NCBI GenBank assembly: GCA_902729315.2
Contig: LR746280.1
Location: forward strand, 1,418,501-1,482,500
Source of the DNA: Spirodela intermedia
Lineage: Eukaryota > Streptophyta > Magnoliopsida > Alismatales > Araceae
DNA: 64,000 nt
Reading direction: 5' to 3'
Positions 22,288-33,260 of this stretch are shown one piece after another. The stretch's first letter is position 1. Each line of letters starts with the position of its first letter. The notes beneath the pieces are model-generated. The model was not told the origin of the DNA. It was given only the letters and a program-made list of their open reading frames with translations, and searched no databases. The position numbers were made by a program, and so were the translations under genes.

Positions 22288-24105
22288 CTACACCCATTTG
22301 CTAGGGGGTGGTCCAGGCTCGTCCCCTAGCAGCGACATCAAACTCCCCCCGTGCACCCTCCGCTCCGGGTGGGAAAGGAAATCAGGAAGCGGCGGCGGGC
22401 TGAGAGGGTTCCAGCTCGAGGTGGGGGCGTCTTCGTCTTCTTCGACGGCGGCGGCGGCGGCAGCGTGGGGGTTCATCTTCTCGGGGTTGGCCTGTTGCAG
22501 ACGGAGAAGCGGCACGAGAGCCCCAAGAGCGCCGCCACCGTGGACACGGCGGTCCGGCACCTGGGCGGCGTGCGCGGCGCATAGGCCGGTCTTCCCCCGG
22601 GCGAACCGTTCGCACGGTGAACCGCCAGCGCCGAGGTCGCACCCCGGCTGCCCCCACGCGCAGGGCTTCCCCCCGCCGTGGGCCTTACAGAAGTCGGTGC
22701 GGCCCTGCGCGCTCTTCCCGCAGCCGTCGGACTTGCAGCGCTTCCCCCCACCGTGGCGGACGCAGAAGTCCGTCCGCCCACGGGCGCTCCTGGTGCACTG
22801 CGCCGCGGCGCAGCGCTTGCCGCCGCCGTGGGCGACGCAGAAGAGGGTCCCGCCGTGGACGCTCTTTGGGCAGACGCCGCCGCCCTGGAAGGAGCAGCGC
22901 TTTCCTCCGCCGTGGCCCTTGCAGAACGGCGTGCTCCCCTCGGCCCCCTTCGTGCACCCAGGGGCGGAGCACCTCTTCCCGCCGCCGTGCGCCTTGCAGA
23001 ACATGGTGCTCCCCTGGGCCCCCTTCGTGCAGTCTGGGTACTGGCAGCGCCGCCCTCCTCCGTGCGCGATGCAGAGGCCGGAGAAGCCCTCCGCGCTCTT
23101 GGTGCAGTTCTCCCTCTGGCATCTCTTGCCGCCTCCGTGCTTGATGCACAGGCCGGACTTCCCTCGAGCAGCTCTCGTGCACCCCTCGTGGCTGCACCGC
23201 CGTCCGCCGCCGTGGGCAATGCAGTAGTCTGTGCGGCCTTCGGCGCTCTTCATGCAACCGAGGGTCTGACACCGCCGCCCGCCGCCGTGGGCCTTGCAGT
23301 AGACCGTCCGTCCCTCTGCCCCCTTGGGGCAGCCCTCCTTCTGGCACCTCCTGCCCCCACCGTGAGCTATGCAGAGGCCGGACGCCCCTCTTGCCCCTTT
23401 GCCGCAGCCGTGGAACTGGCAGACCTTCGTATTAGCTGGCCGCTGCTGTGTGAACCCAGAAGAGCAGGAGGCTGGTTCTTTTGAAATCTGTGCCTTGGCC
23501 CTTGATAAGAGCCGGGATCCTCCATTGCCCCCGGCGGTCGCGTGACTGAGAACGCTGCCAGAAGTACCTGAGAAGCTGAGCTGTGGCTGCGGACGACATG
23601 ATGCTGAGCCAAAATCTACCGAGGCCTCCAGGATCTTGTCACTTGGGTCCGAGAAAGGAGTCATGGCAGTGATCACAGACTGAGACGGGCCCGTAGATAA
23701 ACTCAATTGAAGATCGCAGACAGGGCCCACCTCCAGGGATCCTGGGGTCATCATCGCGGAGGGCCCCGTGGGGCTGAGTGAACTGTCATTTCCAAGGTGG
23801 AGATGGAAATTCAGGCCCAGGTCCATGGAAGACTCCTCGTCAGTCTCTCTCGCAGATGAGATGGTACAAACAGTCGCAGAGCTCATTTTACTGTTGTCTG
23901 AGGAACTGGGTGAGCGCCGCATGAGCATCGGGAATGCTTCCACAGATACTTCTTTTCCACTGATGGCGTCCCATTTCCTCTTGATCCCCTTCGAGAGGGA
24001 GCCATCAGAGCTGCAAGGATGAAACAAGGTCTCTGTGTACTGAGCTGCTTCACTCTGAGTCTTCACGAAGTTGGCAGGAAACCCAAAGGGTCGGAAACTG
24101 TTCAT
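22288..24105 (-). CDS. Cys/His 'HGGG' repeat protein, often annotated WRKY19-like
   Basis: The frame gives 605 residues from the first in-frame ATG at 24105. It stays open to 24126, where the codon is GTG, directly after a possible splice acceptor (CTTCAG). The N-terminal 230 residues are Ser-rich, with FRPFGFPANF and GIKRKWDAISG. Then ten tandem units of about 25 residues follow the pattern C-x4-C-x-K/R-x-A-x-G-x5-C-x2-HGGG-R/K-x-C, plus a degenerate eleventh. Each unit supplies spaced Cys and His suited to zinc binding. Plant homologues are often named after WRKY19, but no WRKY motif is present here. The C-terminus is Ala/Pro-rich and acidic. A nuclear regulatory role is inferred. Confidence 0.85.
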   Translation of the reverse strand: MNSFRPFGFPANFVKTQSEAAQYTETLFHPCSSDGSLSKGIKRKWDAISGKEVSVEAFPMLMRRSPSSSDNSKMSSATVCTISSARETDEESSMDLGLNFHLHLGNDSSLSPTGPSAMMTPGSLEVGPVCDLQLSLSTGPSQSVITAMTPFSDPSDKILEASVDFGSASCRPQPQLSFSGTSGSVLSHATAGGNGGSRLLSRAKAQISKEPASCSSGFTQQRPANTKVCQFHGCGKGARGASGLCIAHGGGRRCQKEGCPKGAEGRTVYCKAHGGGRRCQTLGCMKSAEGRTDYCIAHGGGRRCSHEGCTRAARGKSGLCIKHGGGKRCQRENCTKSAEGFSGLCIAHGGGRRCQYPDCTKGAQGSTMFCKAHGGGKRCSAPGCTKGAEGSTPFCKGHGGGKRCSFQGGGVCPKSVHGGTLFCVAHGGGKRCAAAQCTRSARGRTDFCVRHGGGKRCKSDGCGKSAQGRTDFCKAHGGGKPCAWGQPGCDLGAGGSPCERFARGKTGLCAAHAAQVPDRRVHGGGALGALVPLLRLQQANPEKMNPHAAAAAAVEEDEDAPTSSWNPLSPPPLPDFLSHPERRVHGGSLMSLLGDEPGPPPSKWV

Positions 24106-26543
24106 GGATGATGCTGTACAGGACACTGAAGGAGATGAAGCTCCGCTGGTATCCGAGCCTAATGGTGGTGGCGAGAACCACTCAGCCTGACTTCCGGGAT
24201 TGTTACGTCACTATATACAGAATAAGGTTAGAAATCCAGGGGACCAGACATGGCTCCTGAGATCAAAGAATGGCCAAACAATTTCTTCGGCAAGAGCTAT
24301 TGATACTGGGAGGAGATAATTTCTTCAGCAAAATGCTCCTCCACTCACAAATCCGGATGTGTCACGGCGATCCATTTTCAGGGATGTGTGACCGAGTTTA
24401 TCTAATCAAGAGAAACTGATGGTAGATGCCATGACTATAAGGGAGGGACTGAGGCACCAAGCATTCCTGTCAGTGATGAAGCCGGAATTAGAGAGTAAAT
24501 ATTTAGAAAAGAAGGTGGCAGATAATTTCTCATCGAATTAGAGAGTAAATATCTGCGAATCAGATTAAGGTTTTAAGCAAAGCATAATACTGTTTGTTCA
24601 CAAAAAGAAATAAAATTCACCACGATTTTTCAGACGCTTAATTAGAAATAAAAATAAAAATCACCAGTCACCCCACGTGTTCATTTAGTGCTTAATAAAG
24701 CAAGACAATGTGCTCGGGTCAGATGCATGAAGGTGTGATGAACCTAAATACGGACTAAAGCATATCATTAAAAAAAGAATTTTTTTTTCTTACAGAGATG
24801 ACATTTCCTCTGGAAAACCTCTGTTTGGCACTCAAAAAACAAACAGGTAATCTAGTTTTTCATAGATTTTAACTGATACGATCCCAGCTGCTTTTTCCGT
24901 TTCTGTAACACTTTACATTCCACTCAAAAGCAAAAATAGAGTCCCAGGATGGAAAGAATGGCCCCCTCACAGACCAAGCAAAGACAAAAACTGCCGATTT
25001 TGTTACTTTCATGGGGTAACACTGGATATGCATGAAATCAATTGTAGAAGTTTTAGTCTGAAAGCAAAAGGTCGGTCAGTCATTCCTTGCTCTCACAGAT
25101 CGATCCCTTTCAGTAGCCCTCCCTGAAGGCCACTAATCCATGTCCAGTGAAACAAATCCTCACGAGGTGAGTCTGCAGTCTTGTAGAAAACTTCACGCAG
25201 TCATTAGATGTCGCAACAACTAGCTTTCTAATAATATGCGCGAAAGTAGCCCAGGACCACCGTATTTCTTCTTCTAAATTTCATCCTTTATTCTTCATGC
25301 ACATCAAGACCAGAAAATGCATGAAAGAGAATCTTCTCGTTACTATGCGACTATCCTTCCTCCCCTTCGAGAGGAGTACAAAACTTAGGAAAGATAGAGT
25401 TTGGACGTGGGAGTTGTAATTCTTGTTATCGTGGACATAGTAAATGCAGCTAGGATCGTATTAGTTAAAAATCTAAGAAAAATCCATGTGGAGGATGCAC
25501 AAGTAGAGTGAATTTGATCCGGAATGTTATACTCTAATTACATAATCTGAATCAATATAAAAGACTGGTACCTTGCCGTGTTTATGCATAAATACCCATA
25601 AATTAAATGGGTTCAAACCTGATTGACATGATCACAGAAACGATAAAATATTGAAAGAAACTTATCACATAAAAGCCGACCTTCAAATAAATGACACTCT
25701 TTAGGCAGCTATCACCGAAAGAGTGAATCTGAGGACACACACAAGCTCGAGAGCGAAATTTCAAAACTATCTGAATAACCCAAATATATACTAGAACCAT
25801 AAGACAAGCAAATGTAAAAGACAGTTTTAAATATGAAACACAAACATGAGATTAGTAGGTAAACATCTCAAACCCCGGATAGACAAAGAAGAAATTCTAA
25901 AGGGAAACAAACAACTTCGGAAACAGGATATTCGTCCTGAAGGGCAACGAAAACAAAAAAGGACACAGAAAACAATGAAAATTGTACGATTATAAAGAGT
26001 AGACACGGATCCTGAATCAACCGACGTATACGAAAGATTACTGACTTTAGATTACTTAAAAAAAAGAACATGGGAATATAGAACACGGAAAGAAAATAAA
26101 GAGAAATAGGAATAAGCAAAAAGAAAGAAAGCATCCAGAAAACGCCTTGTCTGATGCCAAGCCATCAAAAGACACAGGATTAGAGACTACAGAGGATAAT
26201 TGGAAACCAAATAAAAGCACTATCAGCAACCCACAATGTCACACGCCGAAAATTATCGAAACTCATCAGAAAAAGATCGCAAAAAGTACTGCAGCCGTCG
26301 ATTCTCACCTCGAAACCTCCCTTTCCGGCCGCAGAATCTATCGGCGCAACCGAGAGAATCGCACGGGGTTTGACCTAGGGTTCGGGATGGGGACGGAGGA
26401 ACCGAGAGGGGGGGCTGACTAGCGCCACGGGGTTGGGCTTGGAGGAGGACGCGAGTGGAGCACGACAAGGAAGCAAAACAGACTGAATGACGCACAGGAT
26501 TAGACGACCCACGAGCGAATGAAATAAAAGAAGCCGAAGCTCT
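24106..26543. other. AT-rich upstream region of the HGGG-repeat gene, probably 5' UTR with intron
   Basis: About 2.4 kb with no coding family. The possible splice acceptor at about 24127-24132 and the GC-rich patch at 26280-26460 suggest a non-coding first exon there, joined across a long leader intron. Open frames inside are low-complexity or shadows. This is an inference; transcript data would settle it. Confidence 0.4.
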
Positions 26544-26564
26544 CGCGCACGCGCACGCGCACGT
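26544..26564. repeat. alternating purine-pyrimidine tract (GCGCAC repeats)
   Basis: Three GCGCAC units form a 21-base strictly alternating tract, the classic sequence type that can adopt left-handed (Z) DNA. It lies just upstream of the likely start region of the HGGG-repeat transcript. Confidence 0.6.
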
Positions 26565-27481
26565 TAGACCAATCGGACGCCGACTCGACCTCTTGCTCGG
26601 TGGGGTCCGCTAACGAACGCTTGGACTCCCCAGATTCCTTTTCGGACACTTCCCGGCCCGATTCCGACATCACTATCCGAAATTAAAAAATCTAAATATT
26701 GACTGAAAATAAATAATGTATTTCAATAATTGATCAAAATAAATGGCCGCAGAAAATATCCAGAGGCTTGACCCTATATCGGGCTTGCCAAACCTTATCG
26801 GGCTCATGTTCAGCCCAAATCTCTATTTGGGCCGAACCAGAATGGCCTTATCTTAAATTTCGGGGCTTGATTTTGAACCTAATAAATATAATATTGTCCA
26901 TTATTATCATCTCGAAGGGAATTACCCTATCGGATCTTGTATCGGAATCGATTCGGAGACGCTTGCCGGGGGTCTGACGTGGATTTGACGAGGATGCCAT
27001 CACCAGTGGCCGCGGGCAGAAAGGACAAGGAGAGAGACAGCGAGGGGGTAATTTATTAATTTCCCCCTCTCCAAAGCGTGCTCCACGTCTCCCCTGTGGC
27101 ATTAATTTTATGCCCCTGAACGCGGCGACGTGGAGATTAGTTTAATATTATGTTTGAATCTTCAACCCTCCAAAACATGGAATTATAAAATAAGCCCCAT
27201 AATTTTTATTCTTAAAATAAGGAAGTATAGATTTTAATACCATATGTTTGTAGGACTTTAACATAAATAAGATGGGACGGCGTCGCTGTCTCGGGATGCC
27301 AGAAGAACAAGCTACGTGGCAGAAGAATGGCCTTCAGAACAGGGCTCAGGGTTAGTTTCCGGGCCCACTGTGGGCTCCAAGTACTACGCTACTGGGCCAT
27401 TCAATACGTATATTAAATTGGGCCTATTGTAGGCTCTTAGGGTAGGGCTTAACGGGCCGAACCATGTTTCCTCGCATGTCA
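26565..27481. other. intergenic region with scattered GGGCC motifs
   Basis: It lies between the divergent HGGG-repeat and BAG6 genes. GGGC/GCCC-type motifs cluster at about 26775-26850 and 27358-27465, the second group just before the BAG6 heat-shock elements. No coding region is supported. Confidence 0.5.
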
Positions 27482-27554
27482 GAAAGTTCGAGAACTAGCC
27501 GACTAGAAAATTCCGGAAGGCGCGAAGAAGCGAGATGAATTCCGAGTTCCAGAA
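27482..27554 (+). promoter_or_regulatory. heat-shock element cluster of the BAG6 promoter
   Basis: Two perfect three-box heat-shock elements (GAA-nn-TTC-nn-GAA) lie at 27482-27494 and 27506-27518, 24 bases apart. Further half-sites follow, GAATTC at 27537-27542 and TTCCAGAA at 27547-27554. The cluster ends about 30 bases before a TATA-like box. Heat-shock factor trimers bind such alternating units, and BAG6 is a known heat-shock-factor target in Arabidopsis. Confidence 0.8.
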
Positions 27555-27582
27555 AGATCTGGAAGAGACTATTTCGCCAGGC

Positions 27583-27589
27583 TTTAAAA
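27583..27589 (+). promoter_or_regulatory. TATA-like box of BAG6
   Basis: TTTAAAA lies directly downstream of the heat-shock elements and predicts a start near 27612-27620. This fits a non-coding first exon ending at the strong donor GTGAGT (27754). Confidence 0.6.
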
Positions 27590-27611
27590 ACGCAGAGCCT
27601 CTCTTGGCCAA

Positions 27612-28611
27612 AGTGCTTCATCGGAAGAACCAACGAGAGATCGGAGCGGACAAGAGGAGAGATATCAGACTTCTGGTCGCCTTTCGCCGGGGGAGTGAGG
27701 ATTCTGAGCTCGTGAAAATCCTTCGAAAGGAAAGGGCTCCACGGCGGTGACCTGTGAGTTCCTTGTTCTTGTGATCTTAGCTCACTGTTTTGTTCCCCGG
27801 GACATCCATCGTGTGATTAATTCCGAATTCATTGTTTTCGCTCGATTAGGTTCTAAGATTTAGACATGATGCGTTTGTGTATACCGAGGAATATTCTTCT
27901 TCTCTCCTGGCATCTTCGATAATTTGACACAGAAAAGTTTTCACTCAACATAGATATTTCATCAGAATTATCAGATTTACGCTGGTTATTTGGAAATATA
28001 TCTTCTCGGACTGTATCATACTCAGCTGCTCCTCCCGTCCTCACGAGATAAAATGAGGACTTCGTCGTTTGTTTAAACACACAGTTCCTGTGACTGCATT
28101 TCGTCTCCTGTGTTATTATTATAATATGCTGCATGCGAAAATTATCGAGTATGATTGGACCACTGTATCCGGAACCCCGGTCAACGTGGCATCCTGTAAA
28201 TTTGACTATGGCTAGATCATCTAAAGGAGATTTTTGACGTCTCTTAAGTCAGTTGACATATAGTCAGTCTTACCTGATAACATTCTTTGCAATGTAAGGA
28301 TGTATTCGGTGAAGTTGGGAGAATATTGTCGTCTAAAATGAAGCAAATTTCGGTAAAATATTCTATGAGAAGGCATAATTATGAGTTATAAGCATGAAGC
28401 TAACGATGCCTCCGAAATACATTATCCTTCGTATGTTCAACTTCAACCATTTGACATCAATTTTTCCTCAGTTTCTGTCATTTGATTTGACTTGTCGACG
28501 GTTTTTCTCATGCCTGCAGCCTTGTCGTCTTGCTTCGCTTAAGCCAAGTCATTTCAGCGAGGCATTGAAGAGGGCCTTCCTAACTGTACACCCCTGTGGA
28601 TAATCGTCAGA
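27612..28611 (+). other. probable BAG6 5' UTR exon and leader intron
   Basis: A donor GTGAGT at 27754 and an acceptor after a pyrimidine-rich stretch (CTGCAG ending 28519) outline a leader intron of about 766 bases. The open frame at 27535-27750 overlaps the TATA box and is not treated as a protein. Confidence 0.5.
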
Positions 28612-31202
28612 ATGTACCCATTATACAGGTACATGGACTTGCACGGAGACAAAACCTCACAATCACAACATGCCTACCCAGGCTGGGAACCACTATTCAA
28701 CTACTTTGGCTATCCGCCGGCCGATTATAATGCAAAACCGTCACATCCTCTTCCTCAACTACCACAGCATTATTTCCTCGGACCTCCTTACCCTCCCTAT
28801 GCTAACTTTTATCCTCCCTACTTTGCCCCCCCCACGCCATGCTATTACTATCCTGATCAGACCAGAGGGCACTATTATGGATGTCCTAATCATTCCTGCC
28901 AAGACAAAGAAGACAGTGCCTTGAAAACTGACGAAAAAACTAGGCCTGACCCTAAAGATCTCGACTCCCCTGGCGTGCTTCGGTGGCCAGCCTATCCCTA
29001 TCCACCGGGTTGGCACCCTCTGGGTCACATGAAAGATGGTGACCATAAGACCTCCAACAGGGTCTCGGATAATGGCTCCCCAGCTATGATGCAGTGGCCA
29101 GCTTTTACTTACCCGCCGACTTGGTTTTCTCCGGGTCACACGAAGGATGACGATGATAAGTCCGTGGGCACACTTGACGACGCCATGACCAGATGGATTC
29201 CATTTGACATGAATAGCTTAAAGTCTTTGGCAGACAGTACAGGGAAGATTTCTCAGAGCCAGCAGAATGGAACCAATAGGTCTCAATTCCCTCTTCCCAT
29301 CGTCTGGATGCCGAACCATGATCGGCCAAAGGAAGTAGACAAGAAAGCAAGTGATGCTGGTGAGGATCGTCCCAGGATATTAAAAGAGCTTCCATCGAAG
29401 TTCAAGGTCATCCCGATCAACTACCTTGAGCATGATAGCCACAATGAAAAGCCTGGAGTGGAAGCCACGGGCCAAGGTGAGAAAGGGAGCAGACCTAAGA
29501 ATATCCCAGTCAGGCAGATAGAAGAGAGCAGACCAAAGCCTGTTGATGACCAAAAGAAGCAGCCAGGCTGTGGTACGGAGAAGTCAAGTGTCTCTGGGAA
29601 GCAAGAAGAAGAGAAACACGAGAAAAAGGATTCTTCTATCGGGAAGGAGGCATCTCTGGGTAAGTCCTCCAAGTTACCCCCTGTTTGTCTGAGGGTCGAT
29701 CCTTTGCCCAGGAAGAAATCTGGAAATAGCCTGCCGAGGTCCCATAGCCCACCAGAAAACTCGAAGGAAGCCAGTAAAGGCGCCGCTGTGGATAAAGAAG
29801 TTCGGATCATTGAACCAGTGGACAAAACAAACACTGAGAGAGAATCCGAGAAAAATGGGACCGGAAGCAAGATTAGGTTGGTGGAGATTGAGGGCGGATC
29901 GGCAGGTAAAGTGGAACAACCGGGTAAGATTGAGAACGAATCAGCTTCTGAATCTTCGGAGATTTCCTCAAGAACGTTGGCGGACGTGGCGGCTGCAGTA
30001 GAAAAAACAGCCGACGGCGCTAAACCGATCGAGGATAATAAAAGGGTGAGCTCGAATCCAGTGAATCTTGAGTCTACAGTCGAAGAGAGCACGGATTCCA
30101 TGAAAGCATGTGGAGAAATCGAATCGGAAGAAAACAAAGGAGGGAGGAGATGTAAGCTCTCGGACGATGATGCCGCGCTCCTGATACAATCGGTCTATCG
30201 CGGGTTCCAAGTAAGAAGATGGGAACCTCTGAAGAAACTGAGACATATCGGTAGAATCCGGGATCAAATGTCCACCATCAGGACCCAAATCCAATCTCTC
30301 GAAGAATCCTCTGGTCGGGACGAGAGGCAGAAGCTGTTCATCGGCGAGACAATAATGAATCTCTTGCTGCAGCTCGACACAATTCAGGTAAACCATTCAT
30401 CTTCCTCTCCCTGGGTCTTCTCCCTTCAAACTTCGCTAAAGCAACGACCTTCCGCTTCTTTCAGGGTTTGCATCCGAGAGTCAGAGAGATCAGAAAATCC
30501 ATCGCGAACAGTCTGGTCTCGTTGCAAGAGGAGCTGGATAAACTATCCGTCGAATCACAGAAGAACCCTAAGAACGATCTCGAAGAAGCCAAAGACCAAT
30601 CTAATGAATCCACAGAGCCTGTTGGATCAATACGCCTCGGTGAACATCGGGATTCTCCGGTTGAATTAGAATCCTCCTCGGGAGACCATGAAAAATCCTT
30701 GGAGTTCGCACTGCCTTCCACTGATGCTGAACCAACGGTGCTCCGAGAAGAGGCAGAGGTTCTCAGAGAAGAGGATTCGCCGCCGCCGACGGCTGATCCG
30801 GGCAGCATTCTGGATCCTCCCCCCCCGTCGGAAGCTGCAGAAGGTATCACACAGGAGAAACAGGTGCTCGGAGAGCTTCCACGGCAGGAGAACTTGGAAC
30901 CAGAGGTCTCTAAAGCGGAAGATCCCGCCGGCCTCGGCCCCGAAGAGAATTCAGAAGACGCCGGTGGAGAGAAAGAAGACGAGAACACCGTCACTGGCCG
31001 CGTCCAAGGAGAGAGAGACCGAGCTGGAGAGGCTGAGGAGCTGAGGGAGGTGCTGGAGAAGCTGCTCCAGGCGGGGAAGGAGCAGCTGGCGATGATGTCC
31101 TCGCTCAACGGGAGGGTGAAGGACCTGGAGAGGAAGGTAGCCGGGAGGAGGAAGCTCAGGCAGAGACAGCCCAGACCTAAAAATTCTCTAAGAAACTTCT
31201 GA
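28612..31202 (+). CDS. BAG6: BAG-domain co-chaperone with IQ motif, BAG6 type (two exons)
   Basis: Exons 28612-30387 and 30465-31202 join in phase 0 (IQ|GLHPRV) for 837 residues. The N-terminal 150 residues are rich in Tyr and Pro, with two related blocks (LRWPAYPYPPGWHPLGH and MQWPAFTYPPTWFSPGH). A long charged linker follows. An IQ calmodulin-binding motif (AALLIQSVYRGFQVRRW) lies at about residues 520-540, directly before a BAG domain at about 545-622 (RIRDQMSTIRTQIQSLEE; then KLFIGETIMNLLLQLDTI). The C-terminus is acidic, then coiled-coil (LREVLEKLLQAGKEQ) and basic. BAG domains regulate Hsp70; plant IQ-BAG proteins act in heat response, autophagy and cell death. The intron splits the BAG domain. 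The heat-shock elements upstream support heat induction. Confidence 0.9.
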
Positions 31203-31474
31203 GAGATAGTGTGACCTTATTCAATGATAGACGGCAGGCCTCGTCAGTGACATGAGGTTTTCCCAGTAATCGCAAAAGAATACTCGGAAGAAATGGATGA
31301 GAGGTTGTGACGTTTCTCAATGAAAGATTGAGAAAAAGGAAACGGATGGTTTTTTAAGAAGGATGATTGAAAGAACTATGCCTTTGGTAGCCTCTTAGAA
31401 TTGTAAGATTATACTTGATTTAGCCAAGTGGATATACCAGAGGAGACGAAGAAGGAAAACGAAGAACCACATGT
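31203..31474. other. BAG6 3' flank and start of the AT-rich repeat block
   Basis: About 270 bases with the 3' UTR. The part from about 31280 to 31400 weakly resembles pieces of the repeat A family described below (CAATGA, GAAAGAACTATGCC), so the repeat block may begin immediately after the gene. Confidence 0.4.
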
Positions 31475-31840
31475 GTAGTAGAAGTCTCCGGCCAATGACT
31501 CGGCAAAGATATGGGAAAGTAAATTAATGTTAAACCACAAGATCTCTAAAGCTAACCTCTCACATCGTCATAGCTAGCTCTTAATAATGTTAGAAGATTT
31601 TCAGCTACAATCATGACGAAAAATGAGATGAACATCCTAGAAAGGCTGAATTGGGTTGTAGGATATTAAAATGGGTAAAGTGATGCAAATGAATACTTTA
31701 AAATAGATTGATTAGAGAATAAACGATTTTTAGTGATAGATTGACAAAAAATCAAAGAAATGAACCACAAGTCTTGTCAAGACTTATGGCAAAACCAAAG
31801 GATGACTGAAAGAATCACGTCTCAGTCCCCTTAACTCATT
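31475..31840 (+). repeat. dispersed repeat A, copy 1
   Basis: It is clearly but loosely similar to 37977-38320 in the same direction. Shared anchors occur in order: AGTCTCC, CCAATGA, TAAACCACAA, CTCACAT, GTCATAG, TGTTAGA, CATCTTAGAA-like and ACCACAAGT. A shorter third copy lies at 38393-38590. Confidence 0.7.
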
Positions 31841-32340
31841 CATTATATATGAATAAGAGTCATAAGCACACCATTTCCTAAACTTTGGAGACTCCAAAGT
31901 TTAGGATCTATATGAAACAACAGCCAAGTTACCCAAATATCATTCAACATAACTTTCTGGTTAAAGTGAACTCAAATCTATGGTCTAAAATATTTAGTGT
32001 TCATCATATATGAACCATGAATCAAAATCCATATGTTTAGAAATCATAATCTTATTGAATAAACTCTAATTGTTGAGTGTACTCAAATTTAACAAGCTAA
32101 AACTTTTTGAAATGGCTTGTATTTTATAATTTTAGAAGATATAAAATACACTATTTAGAAACAAATTGTTATAAGATCTAATTGAAATAAATTCAATAGA
32201 TCAATTCTAGAAATGAGAAAAAGAGAAACCTGTTTTAGAATTGTTCTATACATTTAGTAATTTCATGATATGTCTTTTATTTATTCAACATATGATTTAG
32301 TGAGAAGGAACTCACAAAAACTAAATACAACCTCATGTTC
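31841..32340 (+). repeat. dispersed repeat B, copy 1
   Basis: It shares an ordered set of anchors with 32490-32860 and 36898-37330: CAAGTTAC, AAATAT, a long A/T stretch, ATGAATCAT-type words, TTGAGTGTACT, TTTAACAAACTA and a final TTTAGTGAGAAGGAA-like end. Copy 1 contains a 31-base perfect palindrome (31876-31906) that the other copies lack. Confidence 0.7.
31876..31906. repeat. perfect 31-bp palindrome
   Basis: Two 15-base arms flank a single central A. The left arm begins TCCTAAACTTTGGAG and the right arm is its exact reverse complement. It lies in repeat B copy 1; the matching positions of the other copies are not palindromic. Confidence 0.85.
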
Positions 32341-32355
32341 ATGAATTATTATATG

Positions 32356-32860
32356 CATTTAATAAATCAAGTCTTCAAATCTATGGCATGAGAAATTTAG
32401 TACTTTGTTAGATATGAATCATGAACTTTAAGCACTTGATTTATTTGTTGTATCCATATGATTCATGAGAGCACCAATTCATCTTAAGAATCTTCAAGGC
32501 TCAAAGGATACCCCAAGCTTATGTGAAACACAAGTCAAGTTACTAAAATATTGCTAATTAAAAAATATTTATTAAATAGACTCTTATAAATGATACAATA
32601 AATTTATTGTTCGTCATATGTGGATCATTAGTCAAAAATCATTGATCTTGGAAAAAAATATTAGATCATATTGTAAAATTACCACTGTCCATATTGTAAA
32701 ATTAATATTAGATCATAATATTATAATTTTTGAGTGTACTTGAATTTAACAAATTATACCCCTTTGGGATGACTTTATTATTAATAATTTCAAAAGATGT
32801 ATATTGTTTCGTTATGAGATATTCACACAAGATTGTTTGTCAAATCTTGCCAATTCTTAT
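32356..32860 (+). repeat. repeat C plus B, copy 2
   Basis: C (about 32356-32489; anchors CATGAGAAATT, ATATGAATCATGAAC) and B (about 32490-32860) occur in the same order and orientation at 36780-37330. This copy is nearly adjacent to B copy 1; the CAAGTTAC anchors are about 611 bases apart. Confidence 0.7.
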
Positions 32861-32879
32861 ACCAATGTTGAACATGCTA

Positions 32880-33260
32880 ACAACCCTAACTAGTTAATTG
32901 TTGGGACCTAAGAGTTTAGATATACAAGAGTATCACTCTATTAGTAGAACTTTAAGATATTGATCACAAGAAAACTAAGTCTTTTACACAGTAGGTCTAA
33001 ATCGGTCAATTAATTACAATTATATTATGAAATTAATGTTCTAATCATTTATTGATGTCATCATAGAGACAATCATAAATGGATGTTGGCTGCTCTTATT
33101 AACACATTACATTACGTACATCATGTATAGTTATCAAAATCTCTATGTTGTGTGCAATCATCTTTTATATATTTTTTTGTGCATAGTTATCTCACCATAT
33201 GCAACATGTATGTATATGAATTGACATTGGTTGTGAGGCTCTTCCTTGAGGATTTTGTCC
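32880..33260 (+). repeat. repeat D, copy 1 (possible decayed LTR)
   Basis: It matches 34880-35360 in the same direction, with anchors for AGGTC, AATCATTTGTTG-like, TGATGAC, a CTCTT-n-TAA-n-ATTACATT word, and a degenerate TGTGCAT/CATCATGT minisatellite. Its place, on the 3' side of the minus-strand integrase relic, suits a long terminal repeat. Confidence 0.5.

Noticed and set aside
22298-23227. 309-codon plus-strand open frame opposite the HGGG-repeat gene
   Set aside because: It is the antisense shadow of a GC-rich tandem repeat; it repeats with the same 25-codon period and has no independent features.
22585-23430. CRISPR-like array, because of regular repeats
   Set aside because: The repeats are coding (about 75 bases per unit, in frame, diverged at third positions) in a plant nuclear gene.
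27535-27750. 71-codon open frame before BAG6
   Set aside because: It begins within the heat-shock element/TATA region and ends just before a splice donor, so it is promoter and leader sequence rather than a separate gene.
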